NCBI GenBank assembly: GCA_028289345.1
Contig: JANQQL010000033.1
Location: forward strand, 868,001 to 932,000
Direction: 5' to 3'
Length of the DNA: 64,000 bases
Source: Planctomycetota bacterium
GTDB lineage: Bacteria > Planctomycetota > B15-G4 > SIAN01
The notes below the pieces were generated by a model. The model made no database searches, was not told where the DNA came from, and saw only the letters and a program-made list of their open reading frames with translations. A program made the position numbers and the translations under genes. This document shows, piece by piece, positions 1 through 8,379 of this stretch (position 1 is the first letter of the stretch; each line of letters opens with the position of its first letter).

Positions 1-1
1 G

Positions 2-811
2 GCGGCCATTCGATTCACCCTGGCCGCGCTGCTTCTGGGTGCTCTCGCCCCTTGGCTGCAGAAAAAGGAGACCGGCAGGGCCCCAGGCCCGTGGCTTTCC
101 CTGTCCATGGGAATCCTGGTATTCGGAGTCCCCTACGGCATCGTGTACTGGGGGGAAACCGTGGTGCCGTCGGGGCTCGCCAGCGTGCTCTGGGCCGTGT
201 TTCCGATCCTGATGGGCATCGCCGCCCACTTTCAGCTGCCCGACGAACGACTCAGCCGTGGCAACTGGATCGGTTTCGCAGCGGGCTTCGTCGGCGTCGC
301 CTTGTTGTTCGTCACGGACCTACGGCAAGCAGGCCCGAAATCCGTGACCATGGGTGCCATTTTCTTGCTCAGCCCACTGGTGTCTTCGGTGGGCACCACC
401 ATCGCAAAACGCCATGGCGGTGAGGTGAGTTCCGTGCTACTCAATCGCAATGGATTCTTCATTGGCGCCCTCTCGCTTTGGATCGGAGTGCTGCTTTGGG
501 AACGCACCGCAACGCCGGTGTGGTCGGCCCGAGCTGTGTTCAGCATCGTCTACTTGGCCGTGGCCGGCACCATCCTCACCTTCTGTCTCTACTACTGGCT
601 GATGCGCTCGCTCTCGGCGTCGCGCCTCAGCCTGATCGCCTACGTCATCCCGGTCATCTCCCTGTGTTTGGGATCCACCATCGGCGGCGAACCGATCAGC
701 GCCTACACCGTCCTGGGAACCGCCCTGATTCTGGGCGGTGTCGGACTCGGAGCCCGGTCGCGGCGTCCGTCCTCCCCGGCCGTCGAACAAGAACCCTCTG
801 CTCCGGCTTGA
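2..811 (+). CDS. EamA/DMT-family transporter, 5' end outside window
   Basis: This is an inner-membrane transporter of the drug/metabolite (EamA) superfamily; the substrate cannot be told from sequence. The frame is open from base 2 with no start, so the gene begins upstream. About 269 residues are visible, nearly a full 10-helix protein of about 300. Hydrophobic segments alternate with short charged loops, and the second EamA repeat begins near a Gly/Pro-rich segment (FLLSPLVSSVGTTIAKRHGG). The tail is short, hydrophilic and Arg/Ser/Pro-rich. The next gene starts 157 bp downstream on the same strand after sequence with no clear signal. The family assignment is good; the physiological role is unknown. 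Confidence 0.8.
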   Translation, partial: AAIRFTLAALLLGALAPWLQKKETGRAPGPWLSLSMGILVFGVPYGIVYWGETVVPSGLASVLWAVFPILMGIAAHFQLPDERLSRGNWIGFAAGFVGVALLFVTDLRQAGPKSVTMGAIFLLSPLVSSVGTTIAKRHGGEVSSVLLNRNGFFIGALSLWIGVLLWERTATPVWSARAVFSIVYLAVAGTILTFCLYYWLMRSLSASRLSLIAYVIPVISLCLGSTIGGEPISAYTVLGTALILGGVGLGARSRRPSSPAVEQEPSAPA

Positions 812-968
812 AACGAGCCGCCAAGCGAGTCAAATCAGCAGGATCGAGTACCCCCGAGTATCCCCCCTCAGACTTCACACTTGGAACCACGGCTCGGGCC
901 ATTCGCCGGGCGTCCCCGCTGCGGGCTCGCCCCCTCCTCACCACCGCTCACTCGACGGGGGATGAAAC

Positions 969-2822
969 ATGAGCCTTCGCGGTCACCTGTCCTTCGCTGT
1001 CACTGCCTGGCTGGGCCTCGTGCCATGGGCCAGCGCCCAACTCTCCATGGAACCGCCCGGCTTCAAGGCCTGGAGCGACCGACAAGCGTGGAAGCTCAGC
1101 GGCGAGTTGCGCCAATGGCACCCGCTCACCTTGACCTTCCGTGGTCCGTGGCGCAGCGAGCAGGAAACTCCGAATCCATTTCGCGATCACCGACTGGAAG
1201 TGACCTTCCAACAGGGGGGTCAGAGTTTCCGAGTTCCCGGATACTTCGCCGCCGACGGAAAAGCGGCGGAAACCAGCGCCGAGGCCGGCAATCAGTGGCG
1301 CGTTCACTTCTGCCCGCCCACCACCGGCACATGGAACTTCACTGTTTCTTTCCGATCCGGTCCCGCCGTCGCGACCAATCCTCTGGCACACGCCGGGAAT
1401 CCGACCAGTTTCCATGGCACCAGTGGGACCTTCGTGGTCGACGTGTCCGACAAGACCGCCCCCGACTTCCGTGCCAAGGGAATGATCCAGTACGTCGGCT
1501 CCCGCTACTTCCAACATCAGAACGGCGACTGGTTCTTGAAGGCCGGGCCGAACAGTCCGGAGAACTTTCTCGCCTACGCCGATTTCGACGGAACCAGCGC
1601 AGGAAACGTGCCCCTGCATCAGTACTCGCCCCATCTCACCGAGTACGCGTCTTTGGGAGGCGGACCCACCTGGCAAGGAGGCAAAGGTCAGGGAATCCTG
1701 GGTGCGCTGAACTACATCGCGAGCCGTGGCATGAACGTGGTGTACTTCCTGACGATGAACATCGACGGAGACGGAGACGACGTCTGGCCGTGGACCTCAT
1801 CGTCGGAGCGATTCCGTTACGACGTGAGCAAGCTCGATCAGTGGGAACGGGTGTTCACCCACATGGACCAGCTCGGACTCATGCTCCACTTCGTGACTCA
1901 GGAGGTGGAATCGATCTACGAACTCGACAGTGGACAACTCGGACCCGAACGACGACTTTACTATCGAGAAATGGTGGCACGGTTTGGGCATCACCTGGGA
2001 GTGGTTTGGAACCTCGGTGAAGAAAACAGCGCCATGTCCTTGCTGGAAGAGCGTCGCGAGTACGCGACGTACCTTCGCTCCATCGACCCCTACGACCACA
2101 TCATTGCCTTGCACACCTACCACGATCAGCAGGAAATGGGGTACGCCGACTTGCTGGGATTCGGCGACTTCGAACACGCCACCCTGAGCGTCGGCGAAAA
2201 CCCCTGGTACAAACCGGATGCCTCCCACGACGAATCCATCGAATGGATCGATCGCTCGGGGATGGCGGGGCGTCAGTGGATCGTCACCGTCGATGAAATT
2301 GGCACCAACCGCATCGGGGTTTCGCCGGACGGGCATCCCGACGATCCCGGCCATCACAAGATTCGCCAGACGCGTCTGTGGCCGACCTTCTTTTCGGGAG
2401 CGGCCGGAGTCGAGTGGTACTTCGGATCGGACTATGCCCTCGATGGCGGTGATGACTTGACCACCGAGGACTGGGCGACCCGCGACGAGATGTGGCGGCA
2501 GACCAAGTTCGCCGTCGACTTCTTCCACGACCACCTCCCGTTCACCGAGATGGACCCGGACCGCACCCTGGCGAGCAACTCGACCGCGTATGTGTTCGCG
2601 AAGGTTCCGGACGTCTATGCCGTCTACCTGCCCGACGGCGACAGCACGCTGTTGACCCTGCCCGCCGGCAACTATTCGGTGGAATGGTATGACCCCCTGG
2701 CGGGCGGCATTCTGCAAAGCGGCAGCGTTTCGCTGGTCGCCGGCGGGGGCGACGTGTCGATCGGCGATCCTCCGCCCTCCTTCGTGGAAGACGCCGTGGC
2801 GCTGGTCCGACTCGTCCCCTAG
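969..2822 (+). CDS. Secreted DUF5060-type putative glycoside hydrolase
   Basis: A 617-residue secreted protein with a signal peptide cleaved after about residue 23 (ASA-Q). Residues about 25-160 resemble the DUF5060 beta-sandwich found in front of glycosidase barrels. Residues about 170-530 look like a TIM barrel: NLGEEN at 349-353 offers a candidate acid/base Glu, and VDEIG with Glu443 a candidate nucleophile. A small beta domain follows. Such proteins act on plant or algal polysaccharides, but the substrate here is unknown. The start is set by GGGGGA just upstream of the ATG. The TAG stop lies inside the terminal CTAG of a 165-bp repeat (2819-2983), so the C-terminus may have been fixed by that insertion. 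It faces the glycosidase gene at 3107-4117. Confidence 0.75.
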   Translation: MSLRGHLSFAVTAWLGLVPWASAQLSMEPPGFKAWSDRQAWKLSGELRQWHPLTLTFRGPWRSEQETPNPFRDHRLEVTFQQGGQSFRVPGYFAADGKAAETSAEAGNQWRVHFCPPTTGTWNFTVSFRSGPAVATNPLAHAGNPTSFHGTSGTFVVDVSDKTAPDFRAKGMIQYVGSRYFQHQNGDWFLKAGPNSPENFLAYADFDGTSAGNVPLHQYSPHLTEYASLGGGPTWQGGKGQGILGALNYIASRGMNVVYFLTMNIDGDGDDVWPWTSSSERFRYDVSKLDQWERVFTHMDQLGLMLHFVTQEVESIYELDSGQLGPERRLYYREMVARFGHHLGVVWNLGEENSAMSLLEERREYATYLRSIDPYDHIIALHTYHDQQEMGYADLLGFGDFEHATLSVGENPWYKPDASHDESIEWIDRSGMAGRQWIVTVDEIGTNRIGVSPDGHPDDPGHHKIRQTRLWPTFFSGAAGVEWYFGSDYALDGGDDLTTEDWATRDEMWRQTKFAVDFFHDHLPFTEMDPDRTLASNSTAYVFAKVPDVYAVYLPDGDSTLLTLPAGNYSVEWYDPLAGGILQSGSVSLVAGGGDVSIGDPPPSFVEDAVALVRLVP

Positions 2823-2983
2823 CGGGTCGGTGAGGAAGGCCGTGCAAGGCCGATCGAGAGATTGTCGTCTCCATCAAGGAATCGGACCGCAGGCGAGTCG
2901 GTGGATTCTTCGAGGATTCGAGGATGAAGAAGGGGGCGAACGGATCCGATCAGGAGCCGAAAGACTCTTTCACCGAACGGCTC
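2819..2983 (-). repeat. Dispersed 165-bp MITE-like repeat, copy B
   Basis: This stretch matches the reverse complement of the element at 27830-27993 over its whole length, about 70% by eye. Shared blocks in the same order include CGATCGAGAGATT (2851-2863), TCGAGGATTCGAGGA (2910-2924) and CGAAAGAC...TTTCACCG (2958-2975). The left end reads CTAGCGGGTCGGTGAGGAA, a decayed form of the other copy's terminal repeat; the right end is more eroded. No open frame in it looks coding. Its first four bases contain the stop codon of the upstream gene. The strand is arbitrary and marks orientation relative to copy A. Confidence 0.75.
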
Positions 2984-3106
2984 CCCGTCGAAAGCGAATG
3001 GCGGACTTCCGAGGATCGACCGCGAGCTCCGCGACCTGAGGGAAGAACGAGTCTCCCCAAGAAGGAGCGCTCGAAGCCCGATCCGGACATTCCGGATCGG
3101 GTCCGA

Positions 3107-4117
3107 TCAACGCCAAGCCTCCTTCATGACCTGACGGACCGACGGCTCGTCCAAGGCAAAGTTGGCCCACGGAGCCGGCCCGACGAACCACTTCCAAAGG
3201 AAGGCACCGCGAAGCCACTGCCGTTCCCGCTCCAGGACTTCGAACGCGGTTCGATAACAAATGAGCTGTAGGTCCCGGGCCTCAGCCACCTTTCCCGGGG
3301 GACTCCGAGCTCCATCCCATGGCTGCTGAGCCGCATTGAGGGACAGGGAGTAGCCAAGCTCGGTGAAGATCACCGGCTTCCCGGTGTCGAGCGAGATTCG
3401 ACGCAGCGGCTCCAACACTTTGTTCCAACCATCGCGGAGTTCCTCCCGAGTGGGGAACGACGATTCCGCCACTGGAAAGTAGGCCTGCACCCCCACGGCA
3501 TCGAGGGCATCCCAGAACGGCACTCTCTGGTAGTCCGTCCAGTTGGCGGCGTAGGTCAGGGGCGCCTGGGTCTCGTCACGGACCGCGGCAATGATGTTGC
3601 GCCAGGGCCCTTCGTCCAACAACCGGTCCAACTCGGTCCCCACCGCGAATCCATCTGCGCGATGGGTGATGCGAGCGACCTCGGTGATCCACGCCTGGTA
3701 TTCCTGGAAGAACCGCTGCCGCTGTTCGGGCTCGGGGAAGTCAATCTCGCCACGCCAGGAAAACGGGCTCCCCCAATAAGCGAGATGGGGTTTGATCAGG
3801 ATGGACAAACCGCGTCGGTGGGCTTCTTCGATGGGTTCTTCAAGCCATTGCAGCGAACCACCTCGGGAGAACCGTCCTCCGTCCACTCCTCCGTCGGCGC
3901 GGATCCGTGCGTACGGGTGGATCGCCACCCAGTTTGCCCCGAGCTGCGCGAGTTCTTCCAACTCTTCGGCAAAGCCGGGACTCGCCCACTCGATCCCCCA
4001 CGTTTGGCAGGAGATCGTCACCCCCTGGACATGGGCGGCTTCGCGGGGCGCGACCGACGCCTCGGAGTCGCTCCCCAACAAGGAGAAAGTGCACCAAAAG
4101 ATCACGCTGGCAAGCAT
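3107..4117 (-). CDS. GH113-like putative glycoside hydrolase
   Basis: A 336-residue (beta/alpha)8-barrel protein resembling GH113 beta-mannanases and related planctomycete proteins. The N-terminal 23 residues are hydrophobic and probably a signal peptide. VGTELDRL puts a candidate acid/base Glu at residue 162, and VIFTELGY a candidate nucleophile at Glu253. The strand-end motif AIHPYARI and the Trp-rich C-terminus also fit the fold. I chose the ATG at 4117 because the hydrophobic leader starts there; a GTG at 4183 would add 22 polar residues and bury it. It converges on the DUF5060 gene with the repeat between them. Together they suggest a small polysaccharide-degradation locus; that link is inference. 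Confidence 0.7.
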   Translation of the reverse strand: MLASVIFWCTFSLLGSDSEASVAPREAAHVQGVTISCQTWGIEWASPGFAEELEELAQLGANWVAIHPYARIRADGGVDGGRFSRGGSLQWLEEPIEEAHRRGLSILIKPHLAYWGSPFSWRGEIDFPEPEQRQRFFQEYQAWITEVARITHRADGFAVGTELDRLLDEGPWRNIIAAVRDETQAPLTYAANWTDYQRVPFWDALDAVGVQAYFPVAESSFPTREELRDGWNKVLEPLRRISLDTGKPVIFTELGYSLSLNAAQQPWDGARSPPGKVAEARDLQLICYRTAFEVLERERQWLRGAFLWKWFVGPAPWANFALDEPSVRQVMKEAWR

Positions 4118-4333
4118 GGAAAGGAATTTGGCGTCCCGGGCTCGTGTCGTCAACGGACAGGGATCAAAGACGTCGGCGAACACGAGGGACCACCTTCCGT
4201 CTGCAGGAGCGCAAGCGCCATTCGCTCGCTTCTCCTCGATGGATCAGGGTTTCCCCGCGCGATTCCAGCACCCAGCGTCTCGCGACCGAGAGAAGGAAAA
4301 GTTCTCTGTCCGGAATTTGCCCACTCTGGTCTC

Positions 4334-4340
4334 GGGAGGA
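4334..4340 (+). promoter_or_regulatory. Shine-Dalgarno fixing the TTG start of the sulfotransferase
   Basis: GGGAGGA lies six bases before TTG at 4347. No comparable site precedes the upstream in-frame starts, so it decides the start of the sulfotransferase gene. Confidence 0.75.
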
Positions 4341-4346
4341 AAACAC

Positions 4347-5120
4347 TTGTCGACGCGACCACCGGTCTTCGTGCTCGGATCTCAGCGCTCCGGGACCACC
4401 GCACTTCAGAGCATCCTGAACCACCACCCCGACCTGTTCCTCGGCATGGAAATCAACGTGAACGGACTCCTCGAGTCGAACCGTGATTCTCTGCGCGAAA
4501 CCCTCGCCGATCATTTCCCGGCGGCGGATGACGCAACTTGGAACCAGTCCGCGGCGAGCCAAGTATCCGCGCTCATGGAGTCCCTGGTGCGGCAAAAAGG
4601 CAAGAAGCGATGGGGCGACAAATGGCCGTCCTACTCTCGACAAATGGCGCGAATCGAGTCCTTTTTCCCGGACTGCCAATTCGTCCACATCATCCGCGAT
4701 GGTCGCGACGTCGCCTGCTCCATGCTGGCCATGAAGTCACGATCCGAAGTCTGGCGCAATGCCGAATGGGCGCCCGCCACCTGGGCCGCCGCCTCCCAGT
4801 ACTGGCACGACAACGTGCGTCCGGCTCTGGAACACGGCCGGCGACTCCCGGCCGAACGTTACTTTGAGTTCCGCTACGAAGACATGGTGAAGGAACCGGT
4901 CCCGACCATGCACAAGCTGTGCGCGTTCCTGGGCGAAACCCCGGATCCCCTGGTCCTGCGGAGCGCCCAAGGTCTGAAGCGGTCGAGCATCGGCTCTCAT
5001 CAGCGCAAGATGGACCGCACAGCCCTCGACCAATGGCACACCTGCCACGCCGCTTCCAAGCTGCTCACCGAACTCGGGTATGTCGTCTCCCAGCAAGAAT
5101 ACGGCGCGCTGACCATCTGA
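4347..5120 (+). CDS. Sulfotransferase family protein
   Basis: A 257-residue cytoplasmic sulfotransferase (Sulfotransfer_3-like) that would move a sulfuryl group from PAPS to an unidentified acceptor. The 5'-phosphosulfate loop GSQRSGTTAL is at residues 11-20, right after the first beta strand. The 3'-phosphate motif appears as IIRDGRDVACSM, and the family block RYEDMVKEP follows. The frame stays open upstream to 3792, but that part runs antisense to the glycosidase gene and reads as noise. The TTG with GGGAGGA six bases upstream is the best start. The next gene begins 24 bp after the stop. Sulfatases elsewhere in the window make a link with sulfated glycans plausible but unproven. Confidence 0.85.
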   Translation: MSTRPPVFVLGSQRSGTTALQSILNHHPDLFLGMEINVNGLLESNRDSLRETLADHFPAADDATWNQSAASQVSALMESLVRQKGKKRWGDKWPSYSRQMARIESFFPDCQFVHIIRDGRDVACSMLAMKSRSEVWRNAEWAPATWAAASQYWHDNVRPALEHGRRLPAERYFEFRYEDMVKEPVPTMHKLCAFLGETPDPLVLRSAQGLKRSSIGSHQRKMDRTALDQWHTCHAASKLLTELGYVVSQQEYGALTI

Positions 5121-5144
5121 ATCCCTGGGCTAAGATGTGCGGCC

Positions 5145-8132
5145 ATGGCTCCTGAGGAATCTTCACCCCACCCGGAATACCGTCACCCGCTGCAACGTTT
5201 CCAGAAGCTGATGCCGCATCGTGTGCGGCGCCTGTTGCTGGTCGCCAGTCGCTACGACTCGTTCCTGCTCGGCGAGGACGTCGGCCTCAATGACCTGATC
5301 CTGTCCGAATTCCTGGACCTGAATCTCGGAACCACCCCCTGGTTGTCCCGCGTTTCGACCGGCGAGCGTGCGTTGGCCGCGGCTCGCAACCGCCAGTTCG
5401 ACCTGGTGTTGATGACCTACCACATTCGGGACATGGACATCCAGGCCCTGGCCCAACAGCTCAAGCGAATCCATCCCCACCTGCCGGTGGTGCCCCTGGC
5501 CTTTGATGACCAGGAACTGCGCGAGATGCGCGTCTACGCCCAAGAAGGGCTGTTCGAACGCCCTTTTGTCTGGCAAGGCGACTTCCGGCTGTTGCTCGCC
5601 ATCATGCAGTCCCTGGAAGATCGTTGGAACGTCGACCACGACTGCCAGCGGGTCGGACTGAGCTCCGTCATTCTGATCGAGGACAGTGAACACTACTACT
5701 CGTCTTTCTTGCCAATGCTGTACTCGGAGGTCCTGAAACAAAGCCAGCGGGTGGTGTCCGAAGGAGTGAACCTGCAAAACAAGGTCATGCGCCTGCGCGC
5801 TCGCCCGAAGATCCTCCACTGCACGTCCTACGAGGAAGCGGAACGCTACTACCGGCGGTACAAGGGATACGTGCTCGGCGTCATTTCCGACGTGAACTTC
5901 CCGAAAGACGGCAAGATGCACCGGGAAGCTGGATTGGACTTCGCGCGCATGGCCCGCCGCGACAATCCGGACCTGCCGATCTTGCTCCAAACCAACGACG
6001 TCAGTCTGAAGGACCGCGCCACCGAGCTGGAAGTGAAGGTCGTTCTCAAGCGCTCCCGCCGGTTGCTCCATGAGTTGTCGGTCTTCATCCACCTGAACTT
6101 CGGGTTCGGAGATTTCGTCTTCCGGTTGGACGACGGTACCGAAGTTGGACGAGTCAAGGACCTGGGAGAGTTGGAGGAGATGCTCGGCAAGGTGCCGGAC
6201 GAATCCATTCTTCGCCATGCCCGCCGCAACCACTTTTCCACCTGGTTGCGAGCGCGCACCGAGTTCAGCCTGGCCGAAGACCTGCGGCATCGCAAGGCCA
6301 CCGAGTTCGCTTCCACCACCGAGATTCGTCGTTACCTCATCGACGCCATTCATGAGTTCCGCAGAGAGCGGCAAAGCCAGATCGTCACCAAGTTCAACCC
6401 GGGCGACTTCTTGCTGAAGAGCGGATTGTCACGCATCGGCGATGGATCCCTCGGAGGCAAGGCTCGCGGCCTCGCGTTCGTCAGGAGCATTCTCAGCAAC
6501 TATCGCGTGCGCAGCCGTTTTCCCAGCGTCGAGATCGGTGTGCCGGGCGGCATTGTCCTCGCGACTGACGTGTTCGACGAGTTCGTGGACAGCAACGGCC
6601 TGCGTGACTTCGCTCTCGATGAAGACGACGATGAGGTGATCGAACAGCGTTTTCTCGAGGCGCGATTTCCTGACCTCGTGTTTCGAAATCTGTGTGCCTT
6701 CCTGGACCTTGCCGACTTTCCCCTGGCCGTGCGTTCCTCGAGCTTGCTCGAAGACTCCCAGTACATGTCGTTCACCGGCGTGTACGAGACGGTCATGATT
6801 CCGAATTGTCACCACGACCGCAGCGTGCGCATTCGCCAGTTGACCAATGCCATCAAGCGAGTGTACGCCTCGACCTTCTCCCAGCGGGCCAAGGACTACA
6901 TCACCCCGACCCCCTACCGGCTGGAAGAAGAAAAGATGGCCGTGATCATTCAGCGGCTGGTCGGAAAGCGTCGCGGGCAGCGCTTCTATCCGGACTTCAG
7001 CGGAGTCGCACGCTCCTACAACTTCTATCCGGTGGCTCCCATGAAGCCGGAAGAGGGAATCGTGAACGTCGCGGTGGGCTTGGGGGAAGCGGTGGTCGAA
7101 GGGGGCAAGTCGGTCGCGTTCTGTCCGCTGTACCCGCAACACCCGATTCACTTCTCGACCCCCGAGGCGATCCTCGACCATGCGCAGTCCGAGTTCTACG
7201 CCTTGGACATGAACGATCCCAACGTGCGGGACGATCCGGCGGCGGCGCTGCAACTCACCCGACTAGGGATCGACGCGGCGATGAAGGACGGGGCTCTGGA
7301 CCCGTTCGGATCCACCTACTGTCCCGAGAGTCATGCGGTGTACGACGGACTGGGCCGAGAAGGCGTGCCAGTCATCACGTTTGCGCCCATCTTGAAACAC
7401 GAGGTGTTTCCTCTGCCTGAGGTGACTCAGATTCTTCTCGATGTCGGGAGCCGGTCGATGAACCGGCCCGTGGAACTCGAATTCGCCGTGAACCTGAGCA
7501 AGAACCCGTCAGAGCCCAGCGAGTTCGCATTCCTCCAGATGCGCCCGTTCGTGTTGAGCCATCAGACCGAAGACGTCGACCTGGACGACTACCCGCGCGA
7601 CCAGGTCGTCTGCAGCAGCGACCTTGTTTTGGGCGGTGGACGCTTCGACGAGATCCGGGACGTGGTGGTGGTCGACCCCGACCGTTTCGATCGCGGCCAA
7701 AGCACGGAAGTGGCTCGCCAGGTGGCGAACCTGAATGCCCAGCTGGTCCGGGCCAGGAAGCCCTATCTGTTGATCGGAGTCGGCCGCTGGGGCGCCTCGG
7801 ACCCCTGGCTCGGGATTCCCATCCACTGGGAACAGATCGCCGGCGCCAAGGTCATCGTCGAGTCCAGTTTCAAGGACTTCGACGTGGCTCCCTCCCAGGG
7901 ATCCCACTTCTTCCAGAACATCACCACGTCCGGCGTTGGCTATTTCACGATTCACCACACCGACGGGCACGGTTTCGTCGACTGGGATTGGCTCTCCCAG
8001 GAACCAGCTAGCACTGACGATCCGCCCCTCCGCCACCTGGAACTCCAGGGGCCTCTGGCGGTGAAGATCGATGGGCGAAAGGGCTGTGGCGTGATCCTCA
8101 AGCCCGACGCCCCGGGTTCGCAAAGTTCATGA
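5145..8132 (+). CDS. PPDK_N (PEP/pyruvate-binding) protein with tandem receiver-like domains
   Basis: A 995-residue soluble protein. Residues about 27-160 have a response-regulator fold, but the phospho-acceptor position reads LVLMTYHI, with Thr where Asp is expected. A second receiver spans about 172-315, with the acidic pair ILIED (179-180), candidate acceptor Asp249 in VISDVNFP, and a Lys at VVLKRSRR. A linker leads to a PPDK_N-type ATP-grasp domain from about 430, with SLGGKARGL and the diagnostic VRSSSLLEDS. The swivelling phosphohistidine domain and the PEP/pyruvate TIM barrel of real PEP synthases are missing. It is therefore probably not a full PEP synthase; it may be a phosphotransferase under two-component control. 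No partner histidine kinase is nearby. Confidence 0.8.
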   Translation: MAPEESSPHPEYRHPLQRFQKLMPHRVRRLLLVASRYDSFLLGEDVGLNDLILSEFLDLNLGTTPWLSRVSTGERALAAARNRQFDLVLMTYHIRDMDIQALAQQLKRIHPHLPVVPLAFDDQELREMRVYAQEGLFERPFVWQGDFRLLLAIMQSLEDRWNVDHDCQRVGLSSVILIEDSEHYYSSFLPMLYSEVLKQSQRVVSEGVNLQNKVMRLRARPKILHCTSYEEAERYYRRYKGYVLGVISDVNFPKDGKMHREAGLDFARMARRDNPDLPILLQTNDVSLKDRATELEVKVVLKRSRRLLHELSVFIHLNFGFGDFVFRLDDGTEVGRVKDLGELEEMLGKVPDESILRHARRNHFSTWLRARTEFSLAEDLRHRKATEFASTTEIRRYLIDAIHEFRRERQSQIVTKFNPGDFLLKSGLSRIGDGSLGGKARGLAFVRSILSNYRVRSRFPSVEIGVPGGIVLATDVFDEFVDSNGLRDFALDEDDDEVIEQRFLEARFPDLVFRNLCAFLDLADFPLAVRSSSLLEDSQYMSFTGVYETVMIPNCHHDRSVRIRQLTNAIKRVYASTFSQRAKDYITPTPYRLEEEKMAVIIQRLVGKRRGQRFYPDFSGVARSYNFYPVAPMKPEEGIVNVAVGLGEAVVEGGKSVAFCPLYPQHPIHFSTPEAILDHAQSEFYALDMNDPNVRDDPAAALQLTRLGIDAAMKDGALDPFGSTYCPESHAVYDGLGREGVPVITFAPILKHEVFPLPEVTQILLDVGSRSMNRPVELEFAVNLSKNPSEPSEFAFLQMRPFVLSHQTEDVDLDDYPRDQVVCSSDLVLGGGRFDEIRDVVVVDPDRFDRGQSTEVARQVANLNAQLVRARKPYLLIGVGRWGASDPWLGIPIHWEQIAGAKVIVESSFKDFDVAPSQGSHFFQNITTSGVGYFTIHHTDGHGFVDWDWLSQEPASTDDPPLRHLELQGPLAVKIDGRKGCGVILKPDAPGSQSS

Positions 8133-8379
8133 AGCACCCAGGAACACCACGGCCGTGTCGAGGATCGAAATCACTCTGCCTCTGGCAAGGACTTGCGGCG
8201 GCTCCCACGAACGCCCGTGACCCCCATCGAGGGCCTTCGAACCACGAAGTGGGAAGAGGCCGCTGAGTCGACCAGCGCCGGTCTTCGTGCATGGCAGCTC
8301 CCCCGTTCCGGAGAGCGTTGCCCCAAAACGCCAGAAAGCCGACCGTGGTTCGTTCGAAGCGGTTGCCGTCAGGCCGTCG

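Noticed and set aside
3792..4346. N-terminal extension of the sulfotransferase
   Set aside because: It is antisense to the glycosidase gene, is rich in Arg/Ser/Pro, and lies ahead of a strong SD plus TTG start.
5145..8132. Calling this gene PEP synthase (ppsA)
   Set aside because: The phosphohistidine swivelling domain and the PEP/pyruvate barrel are missing, so full enzyme activity is unlikely.
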